This document shows positions 42,102 to 50,527 of a stretch of 64,000 nt of DNA, piece by piece. A program made the translations under genes and the position numbers. The DNA lies in contig CAVYBR010000002.1 in the NCBI GenBank assembly GCA_963766765.1, positions 1 through 64,000 on the forward strand. The letters are read 5' to 3'. The notes below the pieces were generated by a model, which was given only the letters and a program-made list of their open reading frames with translations, was not told where the DNA came from and did no database searches. How positions within the stretch are numbered: position 1 is the first letter of the stretch; each line of letters begins with the position of its first letter. The DNA comes from JACCQS01 sp963766765 (GTDB taxonomy: Bacteria > Actinomycetota > Actinomycetes > Mycobacteriales > Geodermatophilaceae).

Positions 42102-43735
42102 TCACCCGATGTCGCGCCGGCGCAGGCCGACCATGCCCGCGCCGGCGAACAGCACAGCGATGGCGGTCAGCAGCGCAAGCGGCCCGGCCGTGACGCTACC
42201 GATGGCGGGCACATGCGCGAACGGAGAGACATCGATCAGCGCTTGCGGCAGCGACAACAACGCACCGAACTGCCCGAGCACGACACATGCGACCAACACA
42301 CCCCAGGCTGCCGAGGCGGCGCGGGGCAGCCACCCCACCAGCAGCACGGTCACAGCGCCGACGAGCCATACCGCCGGAACTTGGGCCAGCGCCGCGAGGG
42401 TCAGCCGGCCGAGTTGCCCGCCGACGTCGCCGGAACGCAGGCCGTGGACGAGCCCGGTGCTCGCTCCGCTGATCGCCAGCATCGCCACCGCCCCCGTACA
42501 GGCGACAACGGTATGGCCACTGGCCCAACGGATACGGGCGAGCGGAGAGGACAGGAGGACCTCGGCGTAGCCGCTGGTCTCCTCCTGGCGCAAGCGCAGG
42601 ACTGATGCGATGACGTAGCCCGAGGCGAGCATGCCCACGAGTCCGAAGGTCGTCGTCAGGTAGGCATCGACGATCCCGTCAGCGCCACCCAAGCGCTGCA
42701 GGATGTCGACCAGCGCGGGACTGTCGCCGACGATCGCGGCCACGTCCTTGGCCAGCGCTCCGTAGGCGGCGCCCATCACGACGAAGGCCAGGCACCAACC
42801 GAGCAGCGACCCGCGTTGCAGCCGCCAGGCAAGGCCGATCGGTCCGGCCAGCCAACCGGCCGCCGTGCCACGTCCGGGCCGGGGCGGTAGCAAGCCGGCC
42901 CCGTCTCGCGGCGTTGGGCCAGCACGAAGGAGAGGGCCGCAGTCAGCACGATGAGCGCAGCGAAGAGGCCCAGCACCCACCAGAGCTCGCCGGCGAAGGG
43001 GCGCAGCCGGGTCACCCATCCCAGCGGGACAGCCAGCCGAGTCCGTTGTCCGCGAGATCGCCCGCCGCGCGGATCAGGAAGAAGAGCCCCAGGATCGCGC
43101 TCGCGGCGCCATTCGCGCCCCGGCTGGTTGTCGCGCATCGGGCGATGACGGCGGCAATGCCCGCGAAGGCGGCGCCGGCCAAGCCGATGCTCAACGACAG
43201 AGCGAGCGAACCGCTGACCGGCAAACCATTCGAGACCATGGAAGCGGTCAGGAGCAGGATCAGAGCGAGGTTCGCCAAGCCGGCCACGATGAGGGCGGCC
43301 GACAACGGCGCGCGTCGACCGACAATGGCAGAACCGAGGAGTTCGGTACGGCCGGCCTCCTCATCGGCTCGGGTGTGCCGAGTGACGAGGAAGATGTTCA
43401 TCAGTGCGGCGACGACTGCGGCGAACAGGCCGATCCGCCAGGCAGTGAGCCCACCCAGGCTGGACAGGTCGTACCCACGCCCTGACATGGCGATGAGGGC
43501 GGGGTTGCCGGCAGCGGTAGTGCCGTACGCCGCCCGTTGTTCGGCAGTGGGATAAAGCTCGGCGATGCTGGACACGGGACACGGCGACGAGGGCGACCGT
43601 CCCGATCAGCCACGGGAGCACCCAGAGCCGATCCCTGCGCAGCGCAAGGCGGACCAGCGAGCCGGTCCCGGTCAGTGACGTGCCCGCCCGGAGCCGGCTC
43701 GGCGGTCGGCCAGCCTGAAGGGTGGTGGTGCTCAT
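42102..43735 (-). pseudogene. ABC-2 exporter permease (polyketide-antibiotic exporter type), three frameshifts
   Basis: A large (about 540-residue) membrane protein in four pieces. N-terminus from ATG 43735 (RLALRRDRLWVLPWLIGTVA). A shift at about 43570-43590 leads to SSIAELYPTAEQRAAYGTTA. A second at about 43015-43030 leads to WVTRLRPFAGELWWVLGLFA. A third at about 42885-42900 leads to GPIGLAWRLQRGSLLGWCLA and the end GLRRRDIG. The second and third fit one base missing from a C or G run; the first fits one extra base. Taken together it should be a 12-helix ABC-2 permease paired with the ATPase upstream. Confidence 0.88.
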
Positions 43736-44693
43736 GACTTCGCCGCGCCCACCATGTCGGGGACGCCGGGTCCTGCGCCGGCTCGTCGGCCGGCAATGTG
43801 TCGCCGTAGTGCCGCAGGAAGAGTTCCTCCAGCGTTGGCGGGTGGGCGGTCAGGGACGTGACGCCCGCCGGGACGATCGCCGCCAGAAGCGCGCCCATGG
43901 CCGGGCCATCGACGTGGCACCGGAGCGTCGTTCCGTCAACCGAGACGTTGTGTACGCCGGGCAGACCGCTCAGGTCCGGCGGCGGACGTTCGGTGGTGAC
44001 GACGACCGCGGACCGGCTCAGGTGTCGCAGCTCGGTCAACGTCCCAGACTCCACGATCCTGCCCTGCCGGATGATGCTCACCCGGTCACACAGGGCCTCG
44101 ACCTCGGCAAGGATGTGGCTGGAGAGCAAGACCGTGCCGCCACGGCTCCGGATCTCGGTGACGTAGTCGCGGAAGACTGCCTCCATCAACGGGTCCAGGC
44201 CCGAGGTCGGCTCGTCGAAGATGTAGAGCTCCACGTCGGTCGTGAGGGCAGCAACGAGAGCCACTTTTTGTCGGTTGCCCTTGGAGTAGGCCTTGATCTT
44301 CTTGCTCGGGTCGAGCTGAAAACGCTCGAGCAGTGCGTCCCGGCGCCGGGGCTCTTCGCGCACCCCACGCAGCCTGGTCAACAGGTCGATCGCCTCGCCG
44401 CCGGTCAGCGTCGGCCACAGGCTGACGTCGCCGGGGACGTAGGCGAGCCGTCGATGGATGTCGACGGACTGGGACCAGGAGTCCATGCCGAACACCTGTG
44501 CCGTGCCCTCGTCGGCGTGGAGGAGCCCCAGCAGGACTCGGATGGTGGTGGACTTCCCGGCACCGTTGGGGCCGAGGAAGCCATGAATCTGGCCATGGGG
44601 GACGGAGAGGTCGACTCCATCAAGGGCCATCGAGGAACCGAAGGACTTCTTCAGGCCGCGGACGTCGATGGCCGGGCCCCTCTCAATACTCAT
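43732..44693 (-). CDS. ABC exporter ATP-binding protein, probable frameshift at the 3' end
   Basis: ATPase of the second exporter. Walker A FLGPNGAGKSTTIRVL, signature YSKGNRQKVALVAAL, Walker B LYIFDEPTSGLDP and H-loop LLSSHILAEVEALCDR are all present. The family end LEELFLRHYGDTL is at about residue 290. In this sequence the frame then runs on to 43401 through the permease gene. One missing base near 43760-43775 (CCC run) would instead give an end MVGAAKS whose TGA overlaps the permease ATG (ATGA). I therefore end the gene at 43732. Confidence 0.88.
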
Positions 44694-44711
44694 GCGGGGA
44701 AGCTAGCACAG

Positions 44712-44731
44712 ATTTCACATATTTGTGAAAT
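44712..44731. promoter_or_regulatory. Operator candidate in the exporter/regulator divergent region
   Basis: ATTTCACA-TATT-TGTGAAAT, perfect 8-bp arms, AT-rich, in the 79 bp between the divergent ATPase and regulator starts. MarR-type dimers bind palindromes of this length, so both genes could be controlled here. A smaller repeat, ATGTT-GCA-AACAT, lies at 44747-44759, nearer the regulator start. Confidence 0.7.
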
Positions 44732-44772
44732 GTGAGGAATTAGCTTATGTTGCAAACATTCAGGAGGTGGAG

Positions 44773-45282
44773 ATGGCCGCGGCAGACAGAGCACGTGCGG
44801 ATTCGGATTCGGACTCAGATTCGGCCCGACGCTTCATCGAGCGCTTCGCGCTTGCCCTCACCGATGTCGGCTTCCCGCGCATGCCAGCGCGAGTGCTGGT
44901 CGCCACCATGTGTGCTGAAGGTCGCACCGTCACCGCGGGCGAACTCGCCCAGCGACTGAATGCCAGCCCGGCAGCCATGTCCGGGGCGCTGCGCTACCTC
45001 GTCCAGGTCGATCTCCTCGAACGGGAAGCTGTGCCTGGATCGCGGAGTCAGCACTATCGCGTTCCGGACAACGCCTGGTACGAGTCACTTGCGCATCGCG
45101 AGAGCTTGTTGAGCCGGCTGGCTGAGTCCGGCGCTGAAGGGCTCGACGCACTGCCCGCGGGATCCTTGGGGCACATGCGGATAGCCGAAATGCTCGACTT
45201 CTTCGCCTACCTCGAGCGGGAGCTGCCCAACCTGATCGGGAAGTGGCGCCACCAACGGGGGAACAGCCAGGCCGCGTCCTAG
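44773..45282 (+). CDS. MarR/GbsR-type transcriptional regulator
   Basis: A 169-residue winged-helix regulator. ATG 44773 follows a GGAGG Shine-Dalgarno. After an acidic (Asp-Ser)n tail comes a helix, then the DNA-binding domain with VTAGELAQRLNASPAAMSGA and LRYLVQVDLLEREAVPGSRS, and a helical dimerisation end. It is divergent from an antibiotic-exporter-type ABC operon, the usual setting for such regulators. Confidence 0.88.
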   Translation: MAAADRARADSDSDSDSARRFIERFALALTDVGFPRMPARVLVATMCAEGRTVTAGELAQRLNASPAAMSGALRYLVQVDLLEREAVPGSRSQHYRVPDNAWYESLAHRESLLSRLAESGAEGLDALPAGSLGHMRIAEMLDFFAYLERELPNLIGKWRHQRGNSQAAS

Positions 45283-45321
45283 TCGGTCGAGGAGACCTGC
45301 GCCCCTGTTGTGCGCGGTCCG

Positions 45322-46162
45322 CTAGCGGCCGCGACGGAGGACGACGTCGCCGCTCATCGTCGATGCGCTGATCCGCAGATCGGGCTCACGAGGTGAGTCG
45401 GAGTCCTCGTCGTCGGGATCCACCGAGTCATCCGGCCCGAGCTGCGAGCTCACGTCACCGGAGAGACTGTTCACGTCCAGCCAGAGCAGCAGTCCTGGCG
45501 CGACTCCGATCACGACGTCGCCGGACATCGTCTTGGCTTGTACCGCACACGGCACCGGCCGTCGCGATGATCACGTCGCCGGAGGCGGAGCGGGCGGCTA
45601 AGTCCCCGGTGATCCGACCCAGCAGGGCGTCTCCGGAGGCGGTCTGTACGGCGGCAGCGACAGCGCTGTGGTCGAGGCGGACATCACCCGAGGCAGTCCT
45701 GATCTGTACCGGCCCTTCGGCCCGGTTGAGGTGGACATCGCCACTTGCGGAGTTCACCTCTGCTCGTCCGGTCACATGTGAGACGGAGACGTCCGCGCTG
45801 GCTGTGTTCACGCTGACGCCTTCGAAGACGCCCCGCATTCGGACGTCAGCAGTCGCCGTGTCGACGTTGACGGTGGAACCCGACGGCAGCGTCACGATGA
45901 TCTCCAACGGCGGCTGGCGCAGGTTCTTGCGATCGGGGACATCGATCCGCAACTGGCCGGCGTCCTGGCTGAATGCCACAAGGGTGCGCGCGGCGAGATC
46001 AGCTCCGTCGGAGTCGTTCGGGACGAGCTCGACGGTGGTTTCGGTGACCTCGGCCGCCGTGATCTCCACGCTGCCCGCTTGGTTGCGGATCGTGACATCG
46101 AGCGGGTTGGGCGTAGTGAACGGGTAGGTGGTGGCATTGATCTGGTCGGCGGATCCGGTCAT
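45322..46162 (-). pseudogene. DUF4097 beta-strand-repeat protein, frameshifted
   Basis: A protein built from repeated short beta units of the type TASGDVRL / SASGDVHL / TMSGDVVI, a beta-helix-like DUF4097 fold. ATG 46162 starts it (MTGSADQINATTYPF). The first frame runs to about 45555 (SGDVIIATAGAV), and the last units continue in another frame (VQAKTMSGDVVIGV) to 45322. One extra base near 45550-45556 explains the shift. It forms a pair with the RHH/HicB-like gene just upstream. Confidence 0.85.
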
Positions 46163-46193
46163 CTTCAAAGCTCCAGAGGTTTGGGGTAACGGT

Positions 46194-46691
46194 CTAGGAC
46201 CGGTGATACCCGGAGAGTCGGCGGCCGGGCGGCGCTGGGGGATTGGGTGGGCCAGGTGGCTGCCCAGCTCGAGCGAGCGCACCGGCGATGGTGCGGGTCA
46301 GCCAGGCGTTGAGGGACAGCGCTGATTCGTTCGCGCGGCTCTCAGCAGCCGACTTCACCGACTCGGGCATTCGCAGGCTCACCCGCGCAGCGCCCTCGCC
46401 ATCTGCCTCGACATTCACGAAGGACCCGTCGGGGGCAGGAGCGGCCACGGTCTCGGGGGTGACCACGACCTCCGGGTCACCGCCGCGCATCCGGAGTTCG
46501 ACACTGCCCGCACCCCAGGCGGCGGTCACCTCGGCGGCGAAAGCGCTCAGGGCATTTGTGAGCGCCAATCGAGCTCCAGGTTCCAATGCGTCCGCTAGCC
46601 GGCGCGCGGTTTCGCGGGTCTGCTCGTCGCCCATAGCCGCGGCAGTGAGCAGGTGGGATCGCATCGTCTCGACGTACGGAGTCAATTCCAT
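46194..46691 (-). CDS. RHH/HicB-like DNA-binding protein
   Basis: ATG 46691 (MELTPYVETMRSHLL) gives 165 residues. The C-terminal part VSLRMPESVKSAAESRANES and LSLNAWLTRTIAGAL is a ribbon-helix-helix pattern as in HicB-type antitoxins. No HicA-like toxin is adjacent; its neighbour is the DUF4097 gene 32 bp downstream. In actinobacteria this pairing is frequent, so the protein is more likely a regulator of that gene than a toxin partner. The frame is open to ATG 46817; the conserved part argues for 46691. Confidence 0.75.
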   Translation of the reverse strand: MELTPYVETMRSHLLTAAAMGDEQTRETARRLADALEPGARLALTNALSAFAAEVTAAWGAGSVELRMRGGDPEVVVTPETVAAPAPDGSFVNVEADGEGAARVSLRMPESVKSAAESRANESALSLNAWLTRTIAGALARAGQPPGPPNPPAPPGRRLSGYHRS

Positions 46692-46813
46692 GGCGGTCAC
46701 TATGACGTCACAGGTGATGTCAGCGCGACAGCGGGGGGTTGGCGGAGGGGTTGTAAACCCGGTGCCGACGCCAGGGAGCAAGGAGGCGGTCGGTCTGCCG
46801 ACGGGAGGCGCGA

Positions 46814-46876
46814 TCATGCGCGGGCTGAGTTTCGAAGTGGTGGCGGAGGTACTCGGCGATATGGGGATGTCGTCAT
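46814..46876 (-). CDS. Possible 20-codon proline-rich leader ORF
   Basis: MTTSPYRRVPPPPLRNSARA; its ATG falls at the predicted transcription start of the RHH/DUF4097 operon, and its TGA overlaps an in-frame ATG (46817) of the RHH frame by ATGA. Four consecutive prolines would slow ribosomes. Translation is unproven. Confidence 0.3.
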   Translation of the reverse strand: MTTSPYRRVPPPPLRNSARA

Positions 46877-46896
46877 GACGCCATTATGACGCCATT
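46875..46896. promoter_or_regulatory. 11-bp direct repeats at the RHH/DUF4097 promoter
   Basis: ATGACGCCATT occurs twice head-to-tail without a gap. The period, 11 bp, is one helical turn, which suits side-by-side binding of RHH dimers. The repeats cover the -10 region of the minus-strand promoter. Confidence 0.6.
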
Positions 46897-46912
46897 CTTG
46901 ACACCGGTCAAG
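46883..46912 (-). promoter_or_regulatory. Minus-strand promoter with inverted repeat
   Basis: Read on the minus strand, TTGACC is followed by 17 bp and CATAAT: a good sigma-70-like promoter for the RHH gene. The -35 is part of CTTGAC-ACCG-GTCAAG (46897-46912), a perfect 6-bp inverted repeat. The rest of the 326-bp gap (46692-47017) holds the possible leader ORF and the thyX promoter. Confidence 0.6.
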
Positions 46913-47005
46913 TGGCAATTTGCTGTCGGCGTGGCGTCGCATTGACCCGGGTCGCTTCGTGCCTGGGGCCAGCGTGCCGCTCGGGTCCAGCAAGGGGGCG
47001 GCGGT

Positions 47006-47011
47006 TAGGCT
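47006..47011 (+). promoter_or_regulatory. -10 box for leaderless thyX
   Basis: TAGGCT, then 6 nt, then GTG 47018: the exact actinobacterial leaderless spacing. No Shine-Dalgarno is present before the GTG. Confidence 0.6.
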
Positions 47012-47017
47012 CGGCGC

Positions 47018-47770
47018 GTGCCGAGCCTTGTCCCATTGCGTGTCCAAGTGATTGCCCAGACGCAGTTCACGCCTCCGGCCGATGTCCCGTGGGAGACCGA
47101 TGCCGACGGCGGCCAAGCGCTTGCTGAGTTCGCGGGTAGAGCCTGCTACCAGTCGTGGACCAAGCCCAATCCGCGCACTGCGACCAATGCCGGCTATCTC
47201 CAGCACATCCTCGAGGTCGGCCACCTCTCCGTTCTGGAGCACGGCTCGGTGACCGTCTACCTGACCGGAATCTCGCGCTCGCTGACTCATGAGCTCATCC
47301 GGCATCGGCACTTCTCCTACAGCCAGCTCTCCCAGCGATACGTACCCGAGCGCAATGCCGCGTTCGTCGAGCCGGAAGTGATCGGCTCAGATCCTGAGCT
47401 GCACGAGAAGTTCATGGCCGCCAGTGACGCCGCGCTTGCGGCCTACACCGAACTGCTCGAAGGCCTGGAGAAGAAGTTCGCCGACGTCGACAACGCCACG
47501 CTGCGCCGCAAGCAAGCTCGCCAGGCGGCCCGCGCAGTGCTGCCCAACGCGACGGAAACGCGCATCGTCGTCACCGGCAACTACCGGGCTTGGCGGCACT
47601 TCATCGCCATGCGGGCGAGCGAGCACGCCGACGTCGAGATCCGCGAACTCGCCATCGCCTGTCTGCGGGAGCTCAACGCGGTCGCGGCCAACGTATTCGC
47701 CGACTTCCGGATCAGTCAGCTCCCCGACGGAACCGAGGTCGCGGCGAGCCCCTTCGTCACCGAGGGATGA
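47018..47770 (+). CDS. thyX: Flavin-dependent thymidylate synthase
   Basis: Makes dTMP from dUMP with FAD, NADPH and methylene-THF. The ThyX motif is RHRHFSYSQLSQRYVPER, and the C-terminal NYRAWRHFIAMRASEHADVE (substrate-binding) is intact. At 250 residues it is the usual length. It is followed 30 bp later by dapA, as in most actinobacteria. Confidence 0.96.
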   Translation: MPSLVPLRVQVIAQTQFTPPADVPWETDADGGQALAEFAGRACYQSWTKPNPRTATNAGYLQHILEVGHLSVLEHGSVTVYLTGISRSLTHELIRHRHFSYSQLSQRYVPERNAAFVEPEVIGSDPELHEKFMAASDAALAAYTELLEGLEKKFADVDNATLRRKQARQAARAVLPNATETRIVVTGNYRAWRHFIAMRASEHADVEIRELAIACLRELNAVAANVFADFRISQLPDGTEVAASPFVTEG

Positions 47771-47787
47771 CCCGCGGGCTCCGGCGG

Positions 47788-47793
47788 TAACCT
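47788..47793 (+). promoter_or_regulatory. -10 box for leaderless dapA
   Basis: TAACCT, then 7 nt, then ATG 47801, with no Shine-Dalgarno. This fits a leaderless or near-leaderless start. Confidence 0.5.
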
Positions 47794-47800
47794 GATCGCC

Positions 47801-48706
47801 ATGACCGCAGACCCGACCCGCCCCTTCGGGCGAGTCCTGACCGCCATGGTCACCCCGTTCGCGCAGGATGCAAGCCTGGATCTGGACGGCGCGGTACGGG
47901 TGGCCACGCACCTGGTCGACAACGATCGGCACGACGGCCTGGTCCTGAGTGGTACCACCGGCGAGTCACCCACGACCTCGGATGCGGAGAAGGAGAGCCT
48001 GCTCCGCGCGGTCATCGAGGCGGTCGGCGACCGGGCGCACGTCGTGGCGGGTGTCGGGACCAACGACACCGCACACACGATCCATCTCGCCGAGCAGGCG
48101 GCCAAAGCAGGTGCCCACGGTCTGCTGGTCGTGACGCCGTACTACAACAAGCCTCCCCAACCGGCCCTGCTCGCCCATTTCAACGCTGTGGCCGGCGCGA
48201 CCGAGCTTCCCGTGATGCTCTACGACATCCCCGGGCGGACTGGTACCGAAATCACGACGGAAACGCTGATCCGGGCAGGGGAGCACGACCAGATCGTCGC
48301 GGTGAAGGACGCCAAGGGCGACTTCTTCGCGGCATCGGAGGTCATGGCGCGCAGCGGCCTGGCTTACTACTCCGGCGACGACCCGCTCAACCTCGCCTGG
48401 TTGGCGCATGGAGCGGCTGGTGTTGTGAGCGTCGTCGGACACGGATTCGGATCCTCGTACGCGGAGATGATCGATGCGGTCGATGCGGGTGATCTGTTGC
48501 GGGCCAGGGAGATTCACGTCTCACTCATCCCTGCCGTACAAACCATCATGTCTCGGGAGAGTCAGGGGGCCGTACGCGCAAAGGCGGTGGCCCAACTGCT
48601 CGGGCTGATCGACTCCCGCCGGGTTCGCGGGCCGTTGCTCGATGCCACTGAGGACGAGATCGCTCTCCTGCGCGGCGTCCTCGTCGACGCCGGCATCCTC
48701 GCCTGA
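47801..48706 (+). CDS. dapA: 4-hydroxy-tetrahydrodipicolinate synthase
   Basis: First committed step of lysine/DAP synthesis: pyruvate plus aspartate semialdehyde. The 301-residue TIM barrel has LSGTTGESPT, the catalytic Tyr in TPYYNKPPQ, the Schiff-base Lys in IVAVKDAKGD and YSGDDPLNLAWLAHGAAGVV. Its partner dapB lies 8 kb upstream in the window. Confidence 0.96.
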   Translation: MTADPTRPFGRVLTAMVTPFAQDASLDLDGAVRVATHLVDNDRHDGLVLSGTTGESPTTSDAEKESLLRAVIEAVGDRAHVVAGVGTNDTAHTIHLAEQAAKAGAHGLLVVTPYYNKPPQPALLAHFNAVAGATELPVMLYDIPGRTGTEITTETLIRAGEHDQIVAVKDAKGDFFAASEVMARSGLAYYSGDDPLNLAWLAHGAAGVVSVVGHGFGSSYAEMIDAVDAGDLLRAREIHVSLIPAVQTIMSRESQGAVRAKAVAQLLGLIDSRRVRGPLLDATEDEIALLRGVLVDAGILA

Positions 48707-48711
48707 TTCGC

Positions 48712-50403
48712 TCAGACCGACGCCGCGGCCTGCTGCTGCAGCGCGAGGTAGCGATGCAGTAGCTGTACGGCGACAGCGCCGTCACCGACCGCCGTGGCCA
48801 CCCGCTTGACCGAGCCGCTGCGCACATCGCCCACCGCGAAGACGCCGGGCATGGAGGTCTCGACGAGGAATGGCTCGCGGCCGTGCTCGGGGTCGACCAC
48901 GTCCGTCCCGCAGAGAATGAATCCGCCCTTGTCCCGCTGCAGAACCCCGTCCACCCAATCAGTGTGCGGCGACGATCCGATCAGGACGAAGAGACCATGG
49001 GCCGGTTCGCGGGACTCGCTGTTGTCGTCGAGATCCTGGATGACGATTGCGCTCAGTCGTCCATCGGTCGCTTCACCGCCGGTGACCTGGGCTCGATAGC
49101 GGATGGAGATGTTGTCTGTGGCCTCCATCTGCTCGATGAGGTACTCCGACATGCTCTCGGCGAGGTTGGAAGAGCGCACGAGCAGCGTGACGTGCTCGGC
49201 ATAGCGCGCCAGGTGGATCGCCGCCTGACCGGCTGAGTTGCCGCCGCCGATCACGAAGACCGGCCATCCGAGCATCGCGGTGGCCTCCGAGACCGCCGCG
49301 CCGTAAAAGACCCCGCTGCCCACCAGTTCCTCGAGGACCGGAACGTCCAGTAACCGGTAGTTGACACCGGTGGCGATGACCACGCTGCGCGCGTGCGCCG
49401 ACCCGCCGTCGGAGAGCGCGACCACCCGATTGTCGCCTTCGGCGCGCAGGCCGACAGCGCTGCGGATGAAGAGGAGTTCGGCGCCGAAGAACCAGGCCTG
49501 CTGGAAGGAACGGAAGGCCAGCTGTGCGCCACTGATTCCTCTGGTGAATCCGGGATAGTTGCGGATCAGCGAACTGGTTCCAGCCTGGCCGCCGACCGCC
49601 TCTTGCTCGACGAGCAACGTCTTGAGTCCCTCCGAGGCGGCATACACCGCGGCCGCGAGTCCAGCCGGTCCGGCCCCGATGATGACCAAGTCAAAGGTGG
49701 TCGAGGTGTCCAGCGGCCGGGTCAAGCCGAAGGCATCAGCGAGCTCGATGTCCGTCGGATTCACCAGCACCGTCGGTGGAGACGTGAAGCGCAGGACCAT
49801 CACCGGCAGTTCCGCATCCGCCAGCCCGAGGTCGGCTAGAGCTTTCTGTCCCGCTTCGGTTTCGGCGTTGTAGAAACCCACTGGGATGTGGTTGCGATTG
49901 AACCCGTCCCTCAGCATGTGGCTGCGCGCGTCGCGCTCGTCAGCGATCAGGCGGACTGCTTCGAATCCGATGCCCTGCGCCGTGTTCCAATCGACCAGAG
50001 CATCGGTGATGGTGGCGTGGAACTCCTCGTCTCGGGGGTGCTCTGGCCGCACGAGGAGCATCTCCGCTTTGCCCTCGGCCATGGCATGGCTCGTGGCGGC
50101 AACGCTGGCGAAATCGCCCCAGGTGACGGTGATGGCCCGCTTGGCGCTCGGGACAATCGCGCGCGCGCGCCCGAGGAAGTCGATTCCCTCTCGGTCGGCC
50201 GGGCTGTAGCAAGCGATGACAAAGGCGACCGGTTGTTCCTGCGCGGCGAGGTCGGTGAGCGTTCGTTCCGCGGCGGCGTAGTCGCGGCGGACCACCACGG
50301 TGTACTCCGAGCCGTAGCGAACCCGAAGTTCGCGTTCGAGGGTGCCGCGAGACTCCGGGTCGACAGTGGCGATGACCAGGACCGGACTCTGCACTTCGGT
50401 CAT
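48712..50403 (-). CDS. Fused receiver-like/thioredoxin-reductase-like flavoprotein
   Basis: A 563-residue protein in two parts. Residues 1 to ~135 resemble a response-regulator receiver (FLGRARAIVPSAKRAITVTW), but the strand that usually ends in the phospho-acceptor Asp reads VAFVIACYSPAD, so phosphorylation is doubtful. Residues ~235-555 are a TrxR-like FAD/NAD(P) oxidoreductase: FAD loop VIIGAGPAGLAAAVYAASEG, NADPH loop VFVIGGGNSAGQAAIHLARY and TSMPGVFAVGDVRSG. The usual redox CxxC is replaced by GVFYGAAVSEA. It is therefore not a classical thioredoxin reductase; the family is often labelled as fused response regulator/TrxR. Confidence 0.88.
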   Translation of the reverse strand: MTEVQSPVLVIATVDPESRGTLERELRVRYGSEYTVVVRRDYAAAERTLTDLAAQEQPVAFVIACYSPADREGIDFLGRARAIVPSAKRAITVTWGDFASVAATSHAMAEGKAEMLLVRPEHPRDEEFHATITDALVDWNTAQGIGFEAVRLIADERDARSHMLRDGFNRNHIPVGFYNAETEAGQKALADLGLADAELPVMVLRFTSPPTVLVNPTDIELADAFGLTRPLDTSTTFDLVIIGAGPAGLAAAVYAASEGLKTLLVEQEAVGGQAGTSSLIRNYPGFTRGISGAQLAFRSFQQAWFFGAELLFIRSAVGLRAEGDNRVVALSDGGSAHARSVVIATGVNYRLLDVPVLEELVGSGVFYGAAVSEATAMLGWPVFVIGGGNSAGQAAIHLARYAEHVTLLVRSSNLAESMSEYLIEQMEATDNISIRYRAQVTGGEATDGRLSAIVIQDLDDNSESREPAHGLFVLIGSSPHTDWVDGVLQRDKGGFILCGTDVVDPEHGREPFLVETSMPGVFAVGDVRSGSVKRVATAVGDGAVAVQLLHRYLALQQQAAASV

Positions 50404-50527
50404 CAGAAGCCCCTCTGTCTCCTTCTGTCCCCGATCTCATCGTCGCCCTGACTGGTCCAGACGAGGCTACGACCGCGTCTGCAGCGACGAAACCCGTTTT
50501 CTCCGGGCCGAGTAACGTTCGGAGTCG

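Noticed and set aside
46194..46691. HicB-like gene as part of a HicA/HicB toxin-antitoxin pair
   Set aside because: No small HicA-like ORF lies on either side; the neighbour is a DUF4097 gene.
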